Of a DNA stretch of 13,962 nucleotides, positions 1 to 6,902 are shown in pieces. Position 1 is the first letter of the stretch, and each line of letters opens with the position of its first letter. The notes below the pieces were generated by a model. It was not told the DNA's origin, searched no databases, and was given only the letters and a program-made list of their open reading frames with translations. A program made the position numbers and the translations under genes. The stretch lies in NCBI GenBank assembly GCA_017431395.1, contig JAFRLD010000049.1, forward strand, positions 1 to 13,962, in the 5' to 3' direction. Source of the DNA: Bacillota bacterium. Lineage in GTDB: Bacteria > Bacillota > Clostridia > Peptostreptococcales > Anaerovoracaceae.

Positions 1-1
1 C

Positions 2-52
2 GAAAAATCAAAGTACGAAGGCGAAATAGAGCGGCCCCTTCTGGCAGAATAG
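2..52 (+). CDS. Possible 3' end of an upstream gene
   Basis: The frame beginning at base 2 is open from the window edge to a TAG at 50-52 and encodes only about 16 residues, ending in ERPLLAE. I chose this frame because its stop lies 8 bases before the terminator hairpin at 61-91, the usual spacing for the last gene of a transcription unit. Frame 3 stops earlier, at 27-29, and frame 1 would run through the hairpin. In related genomes hemW or lepA often precedes hrcA, but the visible residues do not match the C-terminus I expect for either. The identity is unknown, and the call rests on position alone. Confidence 0.25.
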   Translation, partial: EKSKYEGEIERPLLAE

Positions 53-60
53 AAAACGAT

Positions 61-91
61 AAACTGCTGCAGAGTATTGTGGCAGTTTTTT
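61..91 (+). terminator. Rho-independent terminator upstream of hrcA
   Basis: Bases 61-72 pair with 77-88 around a 4-base loop (AGTA). The 12-pair stem includes three G-U pairs, with a GCAGTTT/AAACTGC core. The stem runs directly into a T tract at 86-91. It would end transcription coming from upstream and insulate the heat-shock promoter, which starts 23 bases later. On the opposite strand the T tract is poor, so the orientation is forward. Confidence 0.8.
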
Positions 92-113
92 CATAAAACT
101 TTTGAAATAGGTG

Positions 114-142
114 TTGACAACACTATATATAGATGGTACATT
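114..142 (+). promoter_or_regulatory. Sigma-A promoter of the hrcA operon
   Basis: A perfect -35 box, TTGACA, lies at 114-119. It is separated by 17 bases from the -10 box TACATT at 137-142, which matches four of six consensus positions. The predicted transcription start is near base 149, just before the CIRCE operator at 153-179, so bound HrcA would block initiation or early elongation. This is the arrangement known for class I heat-shock operons of Firmicutes. Confidence 0.8.
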
Positions 143-152
143 TAAGTTGAAG

Positions 153-179
153 TTAGCACTCGCACATAAAGGGTGCTAA
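153..179 (+). promoter_or_regulatory. CIRCE operator, HrcA binding site
   Basis: The left arm TTAGCACTC (153-161) and right arm GGGTGCTAA (171-179) are separated by nine bases, matching the consensus TTAGCACTC-N9-GAGTGCTAA with one substitution in the right arm. HrcA binds this inverted repeat at normal temperature and represses the operon. GroE-type chaperonins are known to keep HrcA active, so unfolded protein relieves repression. The site lies between the predicted start of transcription and the hrcA ribosome binding site (AGGAGG, 184-189), so the repressor controls its own synthesis. No second CIRCE is visible in the window. Confidence 0.95.
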
Positions 180-195
180 CAACAGGAGGGCCAAA

Positions 196-1260
196 ATGGA
201 TTTAACTGAAAGAAAACTGAAAATCTTGCAGGCCATCATAGCGGACTTTGTCAGGACCGCGGAACCGGTGGGATCGAGGACGATCTCCAGAAACTATGAG
301 CTTGGGATCAGCCCGGCAACCATCCGGAACGAGATGTCAGACCTTGAGGAAATGGGCTATCTGACCCACCCTCATACATCCTCAGGCAGAGTTCCTTCCG
401 AGAAGGCCTACAGACTGTATGTCAACGAATTGATGGGCAAGAAGGAGCTGTCGGAGTCGGAGAAGATGGTGATCGCCCAGAAGCTGTACCAGAATGTCAA
501 CGAGCTGGACAATCTGATCGAGCGGGCGGCACACGTGCTGTCGGAGATCACGAATCTGACCGCTTTCGCACTCTCCCCAGGCAAGGAACTGGATAAGCTG
601 CGTTACATCAACCTGATCCCGGTGGATGAGCGGACCGTCGTATTGATGATCGTTTCAGAGAGCGGCAAGGTATCGAATACAGCCGTTCAGCTGGACCGGC
701 CGGTAGAGGATGAGACGCTCCGGATCCTGGCTAAGAATATGACCTATAACTATAGCGGCAAGACCCTGAGCGAAGCGCTGAAGATGGACATCATCAAGAA
801 CTTCCGGGAGGACGCGGAGGCTATGGCCATGTTCCGGAACAATGTTATGCCGGGATTCCTCAGGACGCTGGAGGATATGCTGAATGTCAACCTGTATATG
901 GACGGGCTGACCAATATCTTTTCCATTCCTGAGTACAATGATATCGAGAAAGCGAAGAGCTTCTTCGAGGTCCTCGGGAGAAAGGAAGATATCCGGCAGA
1001 AGCTGATCGCGAGGGATGATGGAATGATCATCACCATCGGCGGAGAGAATCAGGACGCGGATCTCAGTGAATGCAGCGTTGTCACGGCAACCTACCATGT
1101 GGACGGTAAGCTCGTCGGCAAACTGGGTGTCATCGGACCAACGCGTATGAAATATGATGAAGTGACGTCGGTCGTGGAATACCTGACGGACAACATCAGC
1201 AAAGCATTTATGATCACAGGAGGAGAAGACACAGATGACGGAAAAGACAGAGGGGATTAA
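196..1260 (+). CDS. hrcA: Heat-inducible transcription repressor HrcA
   Basis: The 354-residue product is the repressor of class I heat-shock genes and binds the CIRCE element just upstream. The N-terminal winged helix-turn-helix (about residues 1-75) contains the family signature SPATIRNEMSDLEEMGYL followed by the HPHTSSGRVPSEKAYRLYV stretch. The rest matches the GAF-like and dimerisation part of HrcA, including NLIPVDERTVVLMIV and, near the C-terminus, GPTRMKYDEV. Length is typical of the family (about 340-350). The ATG at 196 has an AGGAGG site at 184-189. The last 26 bases overlap grpE in another frame, and the grpE ribosome binding site lies inside this gene, so the two are probably translationally coupled. 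Negative autoregulation through CIRCE is expected. Confidence 0.97.
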   Translation: MDLTERKLKILQAIIADFVRTAEPVGSRTISRNYELGISPATIRNEMSDLEEMGYLTHPHTSSGRVPSEKAYRLYVNELMGKKELSESEKMVIAQKLYQNVNELDNLIERAAHVLSEITNLTAFALSPGKELDKLRYINLIPVDERTVVLMIVSESGKVSNTAVQLDRPVEDETLRILAKNMTYNYSGKTLSEALKMDIIKNFREDAEAMAMFRNNVMPGFLRTLEDMLNVNLYMDGLTNIFSIPEYNDIEKAKSFFEVLGRKEDIRQKLIARDDGMIITIGGENQDADLSECSVVTATYHVDGKLVGKLGVIGPTRMKYDEVTSVVEYLTDNISKAFMITGGEDTDDGKDRGD

Positions 1261-1828
1261 GATAGAAGATGCTGCGGCAGACCAGCCTTTGGAGCAAGAA
1301 GATGCGGATGTATCTGAAACGACCGGGGATGCCGAGGATATAGAGAATACCGAGAATACCGAAGAGCCTGCAGAAGAGTCTGCAGAGGAAACAGAAGCAC
1401 CCGCGGAAGCGGCAGAACCTGCGGAAGCAGACGATGCGAAATACCTGCGGCTGCTGGCGGAATTCCAGAACTATAAGAAAAGAACAGAGAAGGAAAAAAC
1501 AGATCTCTATTCCTATGCGAATGAGAAGATCATGACGGAGCTCCTGGAGGTGCTGGACAATTTCGAGAGAGCACTGGAGCAGGAGGCCGGGGATGGCTTC
1601 AAAGAAGGAATGGAACTGATTTTCACTCAGCTGACCAACGTTCTGACTAAGGCGGGGCTGGCTGAGATAACTGCCCTGGGCGAGGATTTCGATCCCAACG
1701 TTCACAACGCAGTCATGGCAGAGGAAACCGAAGAATACGAAAGCGGTAAGGTTTCCGGCGTAATGCAGAAAGGCTACACACTCAATGGTAAGGTCATCCG
1801 GCCTTCCATGGTGAAAGTCGCGAACTGA
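1235..1828 (+). CDS. grpE: Nucleotide exchange factor GrpE
   Basis: GrpE is the cytoplasmic co-chaperone that opens the DnaK nucleotide cleft and releases ADP. The 197-residue product has two parts. Residues 1-67 are an acidic low-complexity tail rich in Glu and Ala with short repeats (ENTENTEEPAEESAEETEAP), probably disordered. From about residue 68 comes the conserved core: the long helix with YLRLLAEFQNYKKRTEKEK, the LLEVLDNFERALE segment, and the C-terminal beta domain ending in GYTLNGKVIRPSMVKVA. The start at 1235 has an AGGAGG site at 1218-1223 inside hrcA, with a longish 11-base spacing. The gene ends 36 bases before dnaK. Length equals that of the E. coli protein. Confidence 0.96.
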   Translation: MTEKTEGIKIEDAAADQPLEQEDADVSETTGDAEDIENTENTEEPAEESAEETEAPAEAAEPAEADDAKYLRLLAEFQNYKKRTEKEKTDLYSYANEKIMTELLEVLDNFERALEQEAGDGFKEGMELIFTQLTNVLTKAGLAEITALGEDFDPNVHNAVMAEETEEYESGKVSGVMQKGYTLNGKVIRPSMVKVAN

Positions 1829-1864
1829 CCGCTTGAAAAATAAACCCTGAAGGAGGAAAAGGAA

Positions 1865-3775
1865 ATGGGAAAAGTAATCGGAATTGACTTAGGAACAACA
1901 AACTCCTGCGTTGCAGTACTGGAAGGCGGAGAGCCTACCGTCATTACCAACGCGGAAGGTAACAGAACAACACCGTCGGTCGTGGGTTTCGCGAAGAACG
2001 GAGAGAGATTGGTCGGAGAGACCGCCAAGAGACAGGCGATCACCAACCCGGACAGAACTATCGCTTCTATCAAGAGACACATGGGTGAGGCTTATGACAT
2101 CCAGATCGATGGCAAGAAGTACACACCGCAGGACATCTCCGCGATGATCCTGGCGAAGCTTAAGGCAGATGCTGAGAGCTATCTGGGCGAGCCTGTAACA
2201 GAAGCGGTCATCACCGTACCGGCTTACTTCACAGACAGCCAGAAGCAGGCGACCAAGGATGCCGGCAAGATCGCCGGACTGGAAGTCAAGAGGATCATCA
2301 ATGAGCCTACAGCTGCATCTCTGGCATATGGACTCGACAAGGATGAGACTTCCCAGAAGATCCTGGTCTATGACCTGGGCGGCGGTACATTCGATGTATC
2401 CATTCTGGAACTGGGCGACGGCGTATTCGAAGTTCTGGCAACGAACGGCAACAACAAGCTGGGCGGCGACGACTTCGACGAAGCGGTCCTGAACTATATG
2501 GCAGACACCTTCTCCCAGGAGAACGGGATCGATCTGAGAGCCGACCGGATGGCGATGCAGAGACTGAAGGAAGCTGCTGAGAAGGCGAAGAAGGAACTTT
2601 CCAGCGCACAGACCACGAACATCAACCTGCCGTTTATCACGGTCAGCGAGAACGGCCCGCTGCATATGAACATGGATCTGACAAGAGCCAAGTTCGACCA
2701 GCTGACTTCTCACCTGGTCAATGCGACCATCGAGCCGATGAAAAAAGCTATGGCGGACGCCGGTGTCACCAACAGTGATCTGGCGAAGGTCATCCTGGTC
2801 GGTGGTTCCACACGTATCCCGGCAGTTCAGGATGCAGTGAAGAACATTACCGACAAAGATCCGTTCAAGGGGATCAACCCGGATGAGTGCGTTGCGCTCG
2901 GCGCTGCGATCCAGGCAGGCGTTCTGACCGGAGAGGTCCACGACGTACTGCTGCTGGATGTCACACCGCTGTCCCTGTCCATCGAGACACTGGGCGGTGT
3001 CGCGACCAAGCTGATCGAGAGAAACACCACGATCCCGACGAAGAAGAGCCAGATATTCTCCACCGCTGCGGACAATCAGCCGGCAGTAGACATCCACGTC
3101 ATGCAGGGTGAGCGTGACATGGCGGCTGACAACACCACACTGGGACGCTTCCAGCTGACAGGCATTCCGCCGGCACCGCGTGGAGTACCGCAGATCGAGG
3201 TCACCTTCGACATCGATGCGAACGGCATCGTCAATGTCAGCGCGAAGGATCTGGGCACTGGCAAGTCCCAGCAGATCACGATCACATCTTCCACGAAGCT
3301 GTCCGATGAAGAGATCAACGCTAAGGTCAAGGAAGCGGAACAGTACGCTGAGGAAGACAAGAAGAGAAAAGAAGAAGTCGAGGTCAGAAACCAGGCAGAG
3401 ACTCTCGTCTATGAGACAGAGAAGAACATGAAGGAACTGGATCAGGCCCTGTCTGAAGAGGAGAAGAATGATATCAACGCGGCCAAGGACGCTCTGCAGA
3501 GTGCTCTGAACGCGAACAATATCGATGATATCAAGGCTAAGACAGAAGCTTTGACAGAGAAGTTCCACACCATCTCCGCGAAGATGTACCAGCAGGCGCA
3601 GGCAGCACAGGGTGCAGCTGGCGCAGGCATGGGAGGCATGGGCCCTGACATGAGCGGTATGGGCGGAGCTGCCGGCGCAGGCCCGAACATGGGCGGCGCA
3701 GCAGGCGGAAATGCGTCCGGAGACGACAACGTCGTTGACGCTGACTTCGAAGTCGTAGACGATGACGAGAAATAA
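1865..3775 (+). CDS. dnaK: Molecular chaperone DnaK (Hsp70)
   Basis: This is the ATP-dependent Hsp70 chaperone of the cytoplasm, working with DnaJ and GrpE encoded alongside it. The 636-residue product shows the ATPase domain with IDLGTTNSC (about 7-15), [11 protein letters not shown] (from 169), [13 protein letters not shown] and [13 protein letters not shown], then the interdomain linker VLLLDV at 361-366. The substrate-binding domain and helical lid follow, then a Gly/Met-rich tail ([14 protein letters not shown]) and the acidic end [10 protein letters not shown]. The linker lies nearly 30 residues earlier than in E. coli DnaK, mainly because the segment between KRHMGEAYD and DGKKYTP is short; this is the known Gram-positive signature. 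A strong site, AAGGAGG at 1850-1856, precedes the ATG by eight bases, fitting high expression. Control is by CIRCE/HrcA. Confidence 0.98.
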   Translation: MGKVIGIDLGTTNSCVAVLEGGEPTVITNAEGNRTTPSVVGFAKNGERLVGETAKRQAITNPDRTIASIKRHMGEAYDIQIDGKKYTPQDISAMILAKLKADAESYLGEPVTEAVITVPAYFTDSQKQATKDAGKIAGLEVKRIINEPTAASLAYGLDKDETSQKILVYDLGGGTFDVSILELGDGVFEVLATNGNNKLGGDDFDEAVLNYMADTFSQENGIDLRADRMAMQRLKEAAEKAKKELSSAQTTNINLPFITVSENGPLHMNMDLTRAKFDQLTSHLVNATIEPMKKAMADAGVTNSDLAKVILVGGSTRIPAVQDAVKNITDKDPFKGINPDECVALGAAIQAGVLTGEVHDVLLLDVTPLSLSIETLGGVATKLIERNTTIPTKKSQIFSTAADNQPAVDIHVMQGERDMAADNTTLGRFQLTGIPPAPRGVPQIEVTFDIDANGIVNVSAKDLGTGKSQQITITSSTKLSDEEINAKVKEAEQYAEEDKKRKEEVEVRNQAETLVYETEKNMKELDQALSEEEKNDINAAKDALQSALNANNIDDIKAKTEALTEKFHTISAKMYQQAQAAQGAAGAGMGGMGPDMSGMGGAAGAGPNMGGAAGGNASGDDNVVDADFEVVDDDEK

Positions 3776-3784
3776 AAGATAGAA

Positions 3785-3835
3785 GAATCATCTGATTCAG
3801 AACTGTTCTGGAGCTGCCGGCGGACCGGTAGCTCC
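3785..3835 (+). other. Hairpin in the dnaK-dnaJ spacer
   Basis: In the 86-base gap between dnaK and dnaJ, bases 3810-3820 (GGAGCTGCCGG) pair with 3825-3835 (CCGGTAGCTCC) around the loop CGGA. That is 11 pairs with one G-U, a very stable stem. It is preceded by two small perfect dyads, GAATCA-TC-TGATTC at 3785-3798 and AGAAC-T-GTTCT at 3799-3809. The stem is followed by TTAACACG, not a proper T tract, so it is unlikely to be a full terminator. It could stabilise the upstream dnaK message, mark a processing site, or attenuate dnaJ relative to dnaK. The structure is visible; the role is inference. Confidence 0.65.
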
Positions 3836-3861
3836 TTAACACGATTTACAGGAAGAACGAT

Positions 3862-5007
3862 ATGGCAGACAAAAGAGATTATTATGAGGTGCTTGGCCTC
3901 CAGAAAGGCGCCAGTGATGATGAGATCAAGAAAGCGTTTCGTAAGCTTGCTATGAAATATCATCCTGACAAGAATCCGGGGGATAAAGAAGCAGAAGAAA
4001 AATTCAAAGAGATCAACGAGGCCTATGCGGTCCTGTCGGATTCAGAGCAAAAGGCGAAGTATGACCAGTTCGGTCACGCCGGGATCGATCCGAACAGCTT
4101 CGCGGGCGGATTCGGCGGATTCGGCGGATTTGAGGATATCTTCGACATGTTCAGCGGCGCGTTCGGCGGCGGCGGATTCGGCGGCGCATTCGGAGGGCAG
4201 CAGCGGAGGAGCAATGCTCCGAGAAAGGGAAACGACATTCAGAAATCGATGTCGATCACGTTCGAGGAAGCGGCCTTTGGATGCAAGAAGCAGATCAAGC
4301 TCACGAAGAATATCCGCTGCAAGACCTGCGGAGGAACGGGAGCGAAACCCGGTACGTCGAAGAAGACCTGCCCGAACTGCGGAGGCACCGGCGAGATCAG
4401 GACCCAGCAGAGGACTCCTCTCGGCGTGTTCCAGAGTGTTTCCCCATGCCCTGATTGCGGAGGCAGCGGCCAGATCAACGAATCGCCTTGTACGGATTGC
4501 GGAGGCACCGGACGCGTACGGGATACCGTGAAGATCACGGTCAATATCCCTGCCGGCGTGGACAATGATTCGGTCATCCCGATCCGCGGCCAGGGTGAGC
4601 CGGGCTTCAACGGGGGTCCGGATGGAGACCTCTACATCGTCCTGAGCGTCAAACCACACAAGCTGTTTGAGCGCCGGGGACAGGATCTGTGGCTGGAATT
4701 CCCGATCTCCTTCGACCAGGCGGCTCTCGGGGATGAGATCATCGTGCCGACACTGGAGGAGAAGGTCTCCTACAAGGTCCCGGCAGGGACCCAGCCGGGG
4801 ACGGTGTTCCGTCTTAAGGGCAAGGGCATCAAGAGCGTTCGCGGCGGGCGAAAAGGCGACCTCTATGTGAAGGTCTCCCTGGAGGTGCCGACGAAGCTGA
4901 ACGGCAAACAGAAAAAAGCGATCCAGGCCATGCGGGATGCCGTTACCGACGAATGCTACCAGAAAAAGAGCGGGTTCCTGAGATCGATCAAGGAGTTCTT
5001 CTCCTAA
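3862..5007 (+). CDS. dnaJ: Co-chaperone DnaJ (Hsp40, class A)
   Basis: DnaJ delivers unfolded substrates to DnaK and stimulates its ATPase. The 381-residue protein has the complete class A layout. The J domain spans about 1-70, with the catalytic HPD at 34-36. A Gly/Phe-rich linker follows at about 75-115, with repeated GGF units. The zinc-binding domain has four CxxCxGxG repeats with cysteines at 153/156, 170/173, 196/199 and 210/213. The C-terminal peptide-binding domains follow. The ribosome binding site (AGGAAG, 3850-3855) is weaker than that of dnaK, which together with the spacer hairpin suggests lower output than dnaK. The gene closes the CIRCE-controlled operon and is followed by a terminator at 5043-5092. 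Confidence 0.97.
   Translation: MADKRDYYEVLGLQKGASDDEIKKAFRKLAMKYHPDKNPGDKEAEEKFKEINEAYAVLSDSEQKAKYDQFGHAGIDPNSFAGGFGGFGGFEDIFDMFSGAFGGGGFGGAFGGQQRRSNAPRKGNDIQKSMSITFEEAAFGCKKQIKLTKNIRCKTCGGTGAKPGTSKKTCPNCGGTGEIRTQQRTPLGVFQSVSPCPDCGGSGQINESPCTDCGGTGRVRDTVKITVNIPAGVDNDSVIPIRGQGEPGFNGGPDGDLYIVLSVKPHKLFERRGQDLWLEFPISFDQAALGDEIIVPTLEEKVSYKVPAGTQPGTVFRLKGKGIKSVRGGRKGDLYVKVSLEVPTKLNGKQKKAIQAMRDAVTDECYQKKSGFLRSIKEFFS
4105..4131 (+). repeat. Three tandem 9-base units in the dnaJ Gly/Phe region
   Basis: The unit GGCGGATTC occurs three times in a row, the last copy ending in T. It encodes the repeated Gly-Gly-Phe of the DnaJ flexible linker. The unit is a multiple of three, so slippage would lengthen or shorten the linker without breaking the frame. 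Confidence 0.8.
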
Positions 5008-5042
5008 GAACTACCACAGATAAAACAAAAAAGAAACCATTC

Positions 5043-5092
5043 AGGAAGAGCGGTCGTACAGTTAGAAAGCTGACGCAACGCTCTTTCTTTTT
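5043..5092 (+). terminator. Rho-independent terminator after dnaJ
   Basis: Bases 5043-5052 (AGGAAGAGCG) pair with 5079-5088 (CGCTCTTTCT), ten pairs with one G-U, followed by T at 5088-5092. The 26-base loop can fold further (GTC/GAC and CAG/CTG). It lies 35 bases after the dnaJ stop and separates the heat-shock operon from prmA. Its T tract overlaps the -35 region of the next promoter. Confidence 0.8.
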
Positions 5093-5113
5093 GTGGTGAT
5101 TCTGTGCTAAAAT
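5085..5113 (+). promoter_or_regulatory. Extended -10 promoter of the prmA unit
   Basis: TG at 5105-5106 followed by one base and TAAAAT at 5108-5113 forms an extended -10 element. The -35 region at a 17-base spacing (TTCTTT, 5085-5090) is poor and lies inside the terminator T tract. Predicted transcription start is about 5120, giving a very short leader before the AAGGAG site at 5123-5128. This promoter would uncouple prmA, rsmE, the dehydrogenase and mtaB from CIRCE control. Confidence 0.6.
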
Positions 5114-5138
5114 CGAATCCATAAGGAGAAGGACACAT

Positions 5139-6125
5139 ATGAAATACATCGAACTGAAGATCCACGCATCGAAGCAGGGCGTGGAGATGGTAACCGAACT
5201 GCTGATGAGAAACGGGATCACCGGGATCTCAGTGGATGACCCGGCAGACCTGCAGGATATCCTGGACAAAAAGAACGAGTATGGCTGGGATTACATAGAT
5301 GATGAGGTGAAGGCGCGCCCGGACCGCGAGCCGGTGGTGAAAGCCTATCTGGAGGATTCCGAAGAGGGCAGGGAGCAGCTGCAGCACCTTAAGATCGAGA
5401 TCATGAAGCTGAAGAGCCAGGAGATGGAAGGGGTTTTCGGCTGGGACGCGGATCTTGGGAGGCTCTATGCAGAGGCAGAGGTCGTAGACGACGCGGACTG
5501 GAAGGATAGGTGGAAGGAATACTTCAAACCAACGAAGATCACGGACCGGATCGTCGTGAAGCCCTCCTGGGAGAGCTATGAGCCGGAGGCAGGAGAGCTC
5601 GTGATCGAGCTGGACCCGGGCATGGCGTTCGGGACCGGGACGCATGAGACGACCAGACTCAGCATGGCACTGCTCCAGCTGGCACTGACGGAACACGGCA
5701 CACCGGAGGACAGCCGCGTGCTGGACGTGGGCTGCGGCTCCGGGATCCTGGCGATCGGAGCGGCGCTGCTTGGATGCAGGGACGTGCTGGGCGTAGAGAT
5801 CGACCCGGACGCGGTGATGGTGGCGAAGGAAAACGTCGCAGGGAACGGACTCGAAGATCAGGTAAGGATCATCGAAGGAGATCTGACGAAAGGTCTTGAG
5901 TACAAGGCGGACATCATTGTAGCCAATCTGATGGCAGACCTGGTGATGCTTCTGGCAGGGAGCTGCGCGGAGCATCTGACGGAGCACGGAGTGTTCATTT
6001 CCTCCGGCATCCTTATTGAGAAACGGGATACTGTCAGCCGGGCGATCCGGGAGGCGGGATTTGAGATCACCAGAGTCGCTTCCTGCGGGGAATGGTGTGC
6101 GATCGAGGCAAGGAGAAAACAATGA
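5139..6125 (+). CDS. prmA: Ribosomal protein L11 methyltransferase PrmA
   Basis: PrmA methylates ribosomal protein L11 at lysine side chains and the N-terminus, using S-adenosylmethionine. The 328-residue product has the N-terminal L11-recognition domain, the linker with WKEYFKPTKITDRIVVKPSW, and the family signature ELDPGMAFGTGTHETTRL. The class I methyltransferase fold follows, with the cofactor motif LDVGCGSG at 195-202 and the motif IVANLMADL starting at 260, which corresponds to the usual NILA-type catalytic region. The start has an AAGGAG site ten bases upstream. The TGA stop overlaps the ATG of rsmE (ATGA), so the two are translationally coupled. It is the equivalent of B. subtilis yqeT, which also follows dnaJ. 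Confidence 0.95.
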   Translation: MKYIELKIHASKQGVEMVTELLMRNGITGISVDDPADLQDILDKKNEYGWDYIDDEVKARPDREPVVKAYLEDSEEGREQLQHLKIEIMKLKSQEMEGVFGWDADLGRLYAEAEVVDDADWKDRWKEYFKPTKITDRIVVKPSWESYEPEAGELVIELDPGMAFGTGTHETTRLSMALLQLALTEHGTPEDSRVLDVGCGSGILAIGAALLGCRDVLGVEIDPDAVMVAKENVAGNGLEDQVRIIEGDLTKGLEYKADIIVANLMADLVMLLAGSCAEHLTEHGVFISSGILIEKRDTVSRAIREAGFEITRVASCGEWCAIEARRKQ

Positions 6126-6901
6126 GCCGGTTTTTCGTGGCGCCGGAGCAGATCGGCGGGAGCACGATCACGATCGAAGATCGTAATGATCTGCATCATA
6201 TGAAAAGGGTACTGAGGCTTGCGCCCGGCGATGAGGTGGATATTTCCGACGGTCAGACATGGGAATACCGGGCACGGATCGAATATCTGGAACCGGATAT
6301 GGCGCAGCTGACCATTCTGGACAAGCAGAAATTCTCCGCGGAGCCTTCCGTAGAGGTCACGCTTTATCAGGGGATCCCGAAGCAGGGCAAGATGGAGACG
6401 ATCATCCAGAAATGCGTGGAGCTCGGCATCTATCGGATCGTTCCGGTGTTCATGGAGCGGACCGTGGTCGTGGACAAAGGCAATTTCGACAGGAAGGTCT
6501 CCCGATGGCAAAAGACTTCCGCCGAAGCGGTCAAGCAGTGCCGGCGCGGGATCATCCCGGAGGTAGCATCCGCTATGCGGATGCCGGAGGTCCTGGCAGA
6601 GCTGAGCGCGGCGCCGGGAGCCGGAGGGAATACCGGGTCGCAGGATCCTTATGATATGATCCTGATCCCCTATGAGAACGAAGAGGGGACGACGATCAAG
6701 GATGTCCTGCGCGGCAGTGCAAGCGATAAGCCCCGCCGGATCGCGGTCCTGATCGGTCCGGAAGGCGGTTTCAGTGAGGCGGAAGTGAGGGCAGTAGCCG
6801 AAGCCGGAGGACAGTCCGTGAGCCTGGGCAAGACGACTCTGCGGACCGAAACGGCCGGCATGGCAGCGCTCGCGATGATCATGTATGAATTGGAGTTATG
6901 A
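6122..6901 (+). CDS. rsmE: 16S rRNA (uracil(1498)-N3)-methyltransferase RsmE
   Basis: RsmE methylates N3 of U1498 in 16S rRNA, near the decoding centre, on assembled 30S subunits. The 259-residue SPOUT-family protein begins MSRFFVAPEQ, as expected for the PUA-like N-terminal domain. It carries the knot-forming motifs LIGPEGGFS at 210-218 and LGKTTLRTETA at 235-245, both diagnostic. An open start 30 bases upstream (6092) exists, but I chose 6122: it has AAGGAG six bases before it, overlaps the prmA stop as ATGA, and gives the family N-terminus. It is the counterpart of B. subtilis yqeU in the same order. Confidence 0.95.
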   Translation: MSRFFVAPEQIGGSTITIEDRNDLHHMKRVLRLAPGDEVDISDGQTWEYRARIEYLEPDMAQLTILDKQKFSAEPSVEVTLYQGIPKQGKMETIIQKCVELGIYRIVPVFMERTVVVDKGNFDRKVSRWQKTSAEAVKQCRRGIIPEVASAMRMPEVLAELSAAPGAGGNTGSQDPYDMILIPYENEEGTTIKDVLRGSASDKPRRIAVLIGPEGGFSEAEVRAVAEAGGQSVSLGKTTLRTETAGMAALAMIMYELEL

Positions 6902-6902
6902 G

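Noticed and set aside
1889..3568. A 559-codon open frame on the minus strand opposite dnaK.
   Set aside because: It mirrors dnaK codon structure, has no recognisable domain or ribosome binding site, and long antisense frames opposite dnaK are a known artefact (once mistaken for NAD-dependent glutamate dehydrogenase in other species).
6092..6121. Earlier in-frame ATG for rsmE.
   Set aside because: It lies inside prmA, would add ten residues not expected before MSRFFV, and the ribosome binding site AAGGAG fits the ATG at 6122.
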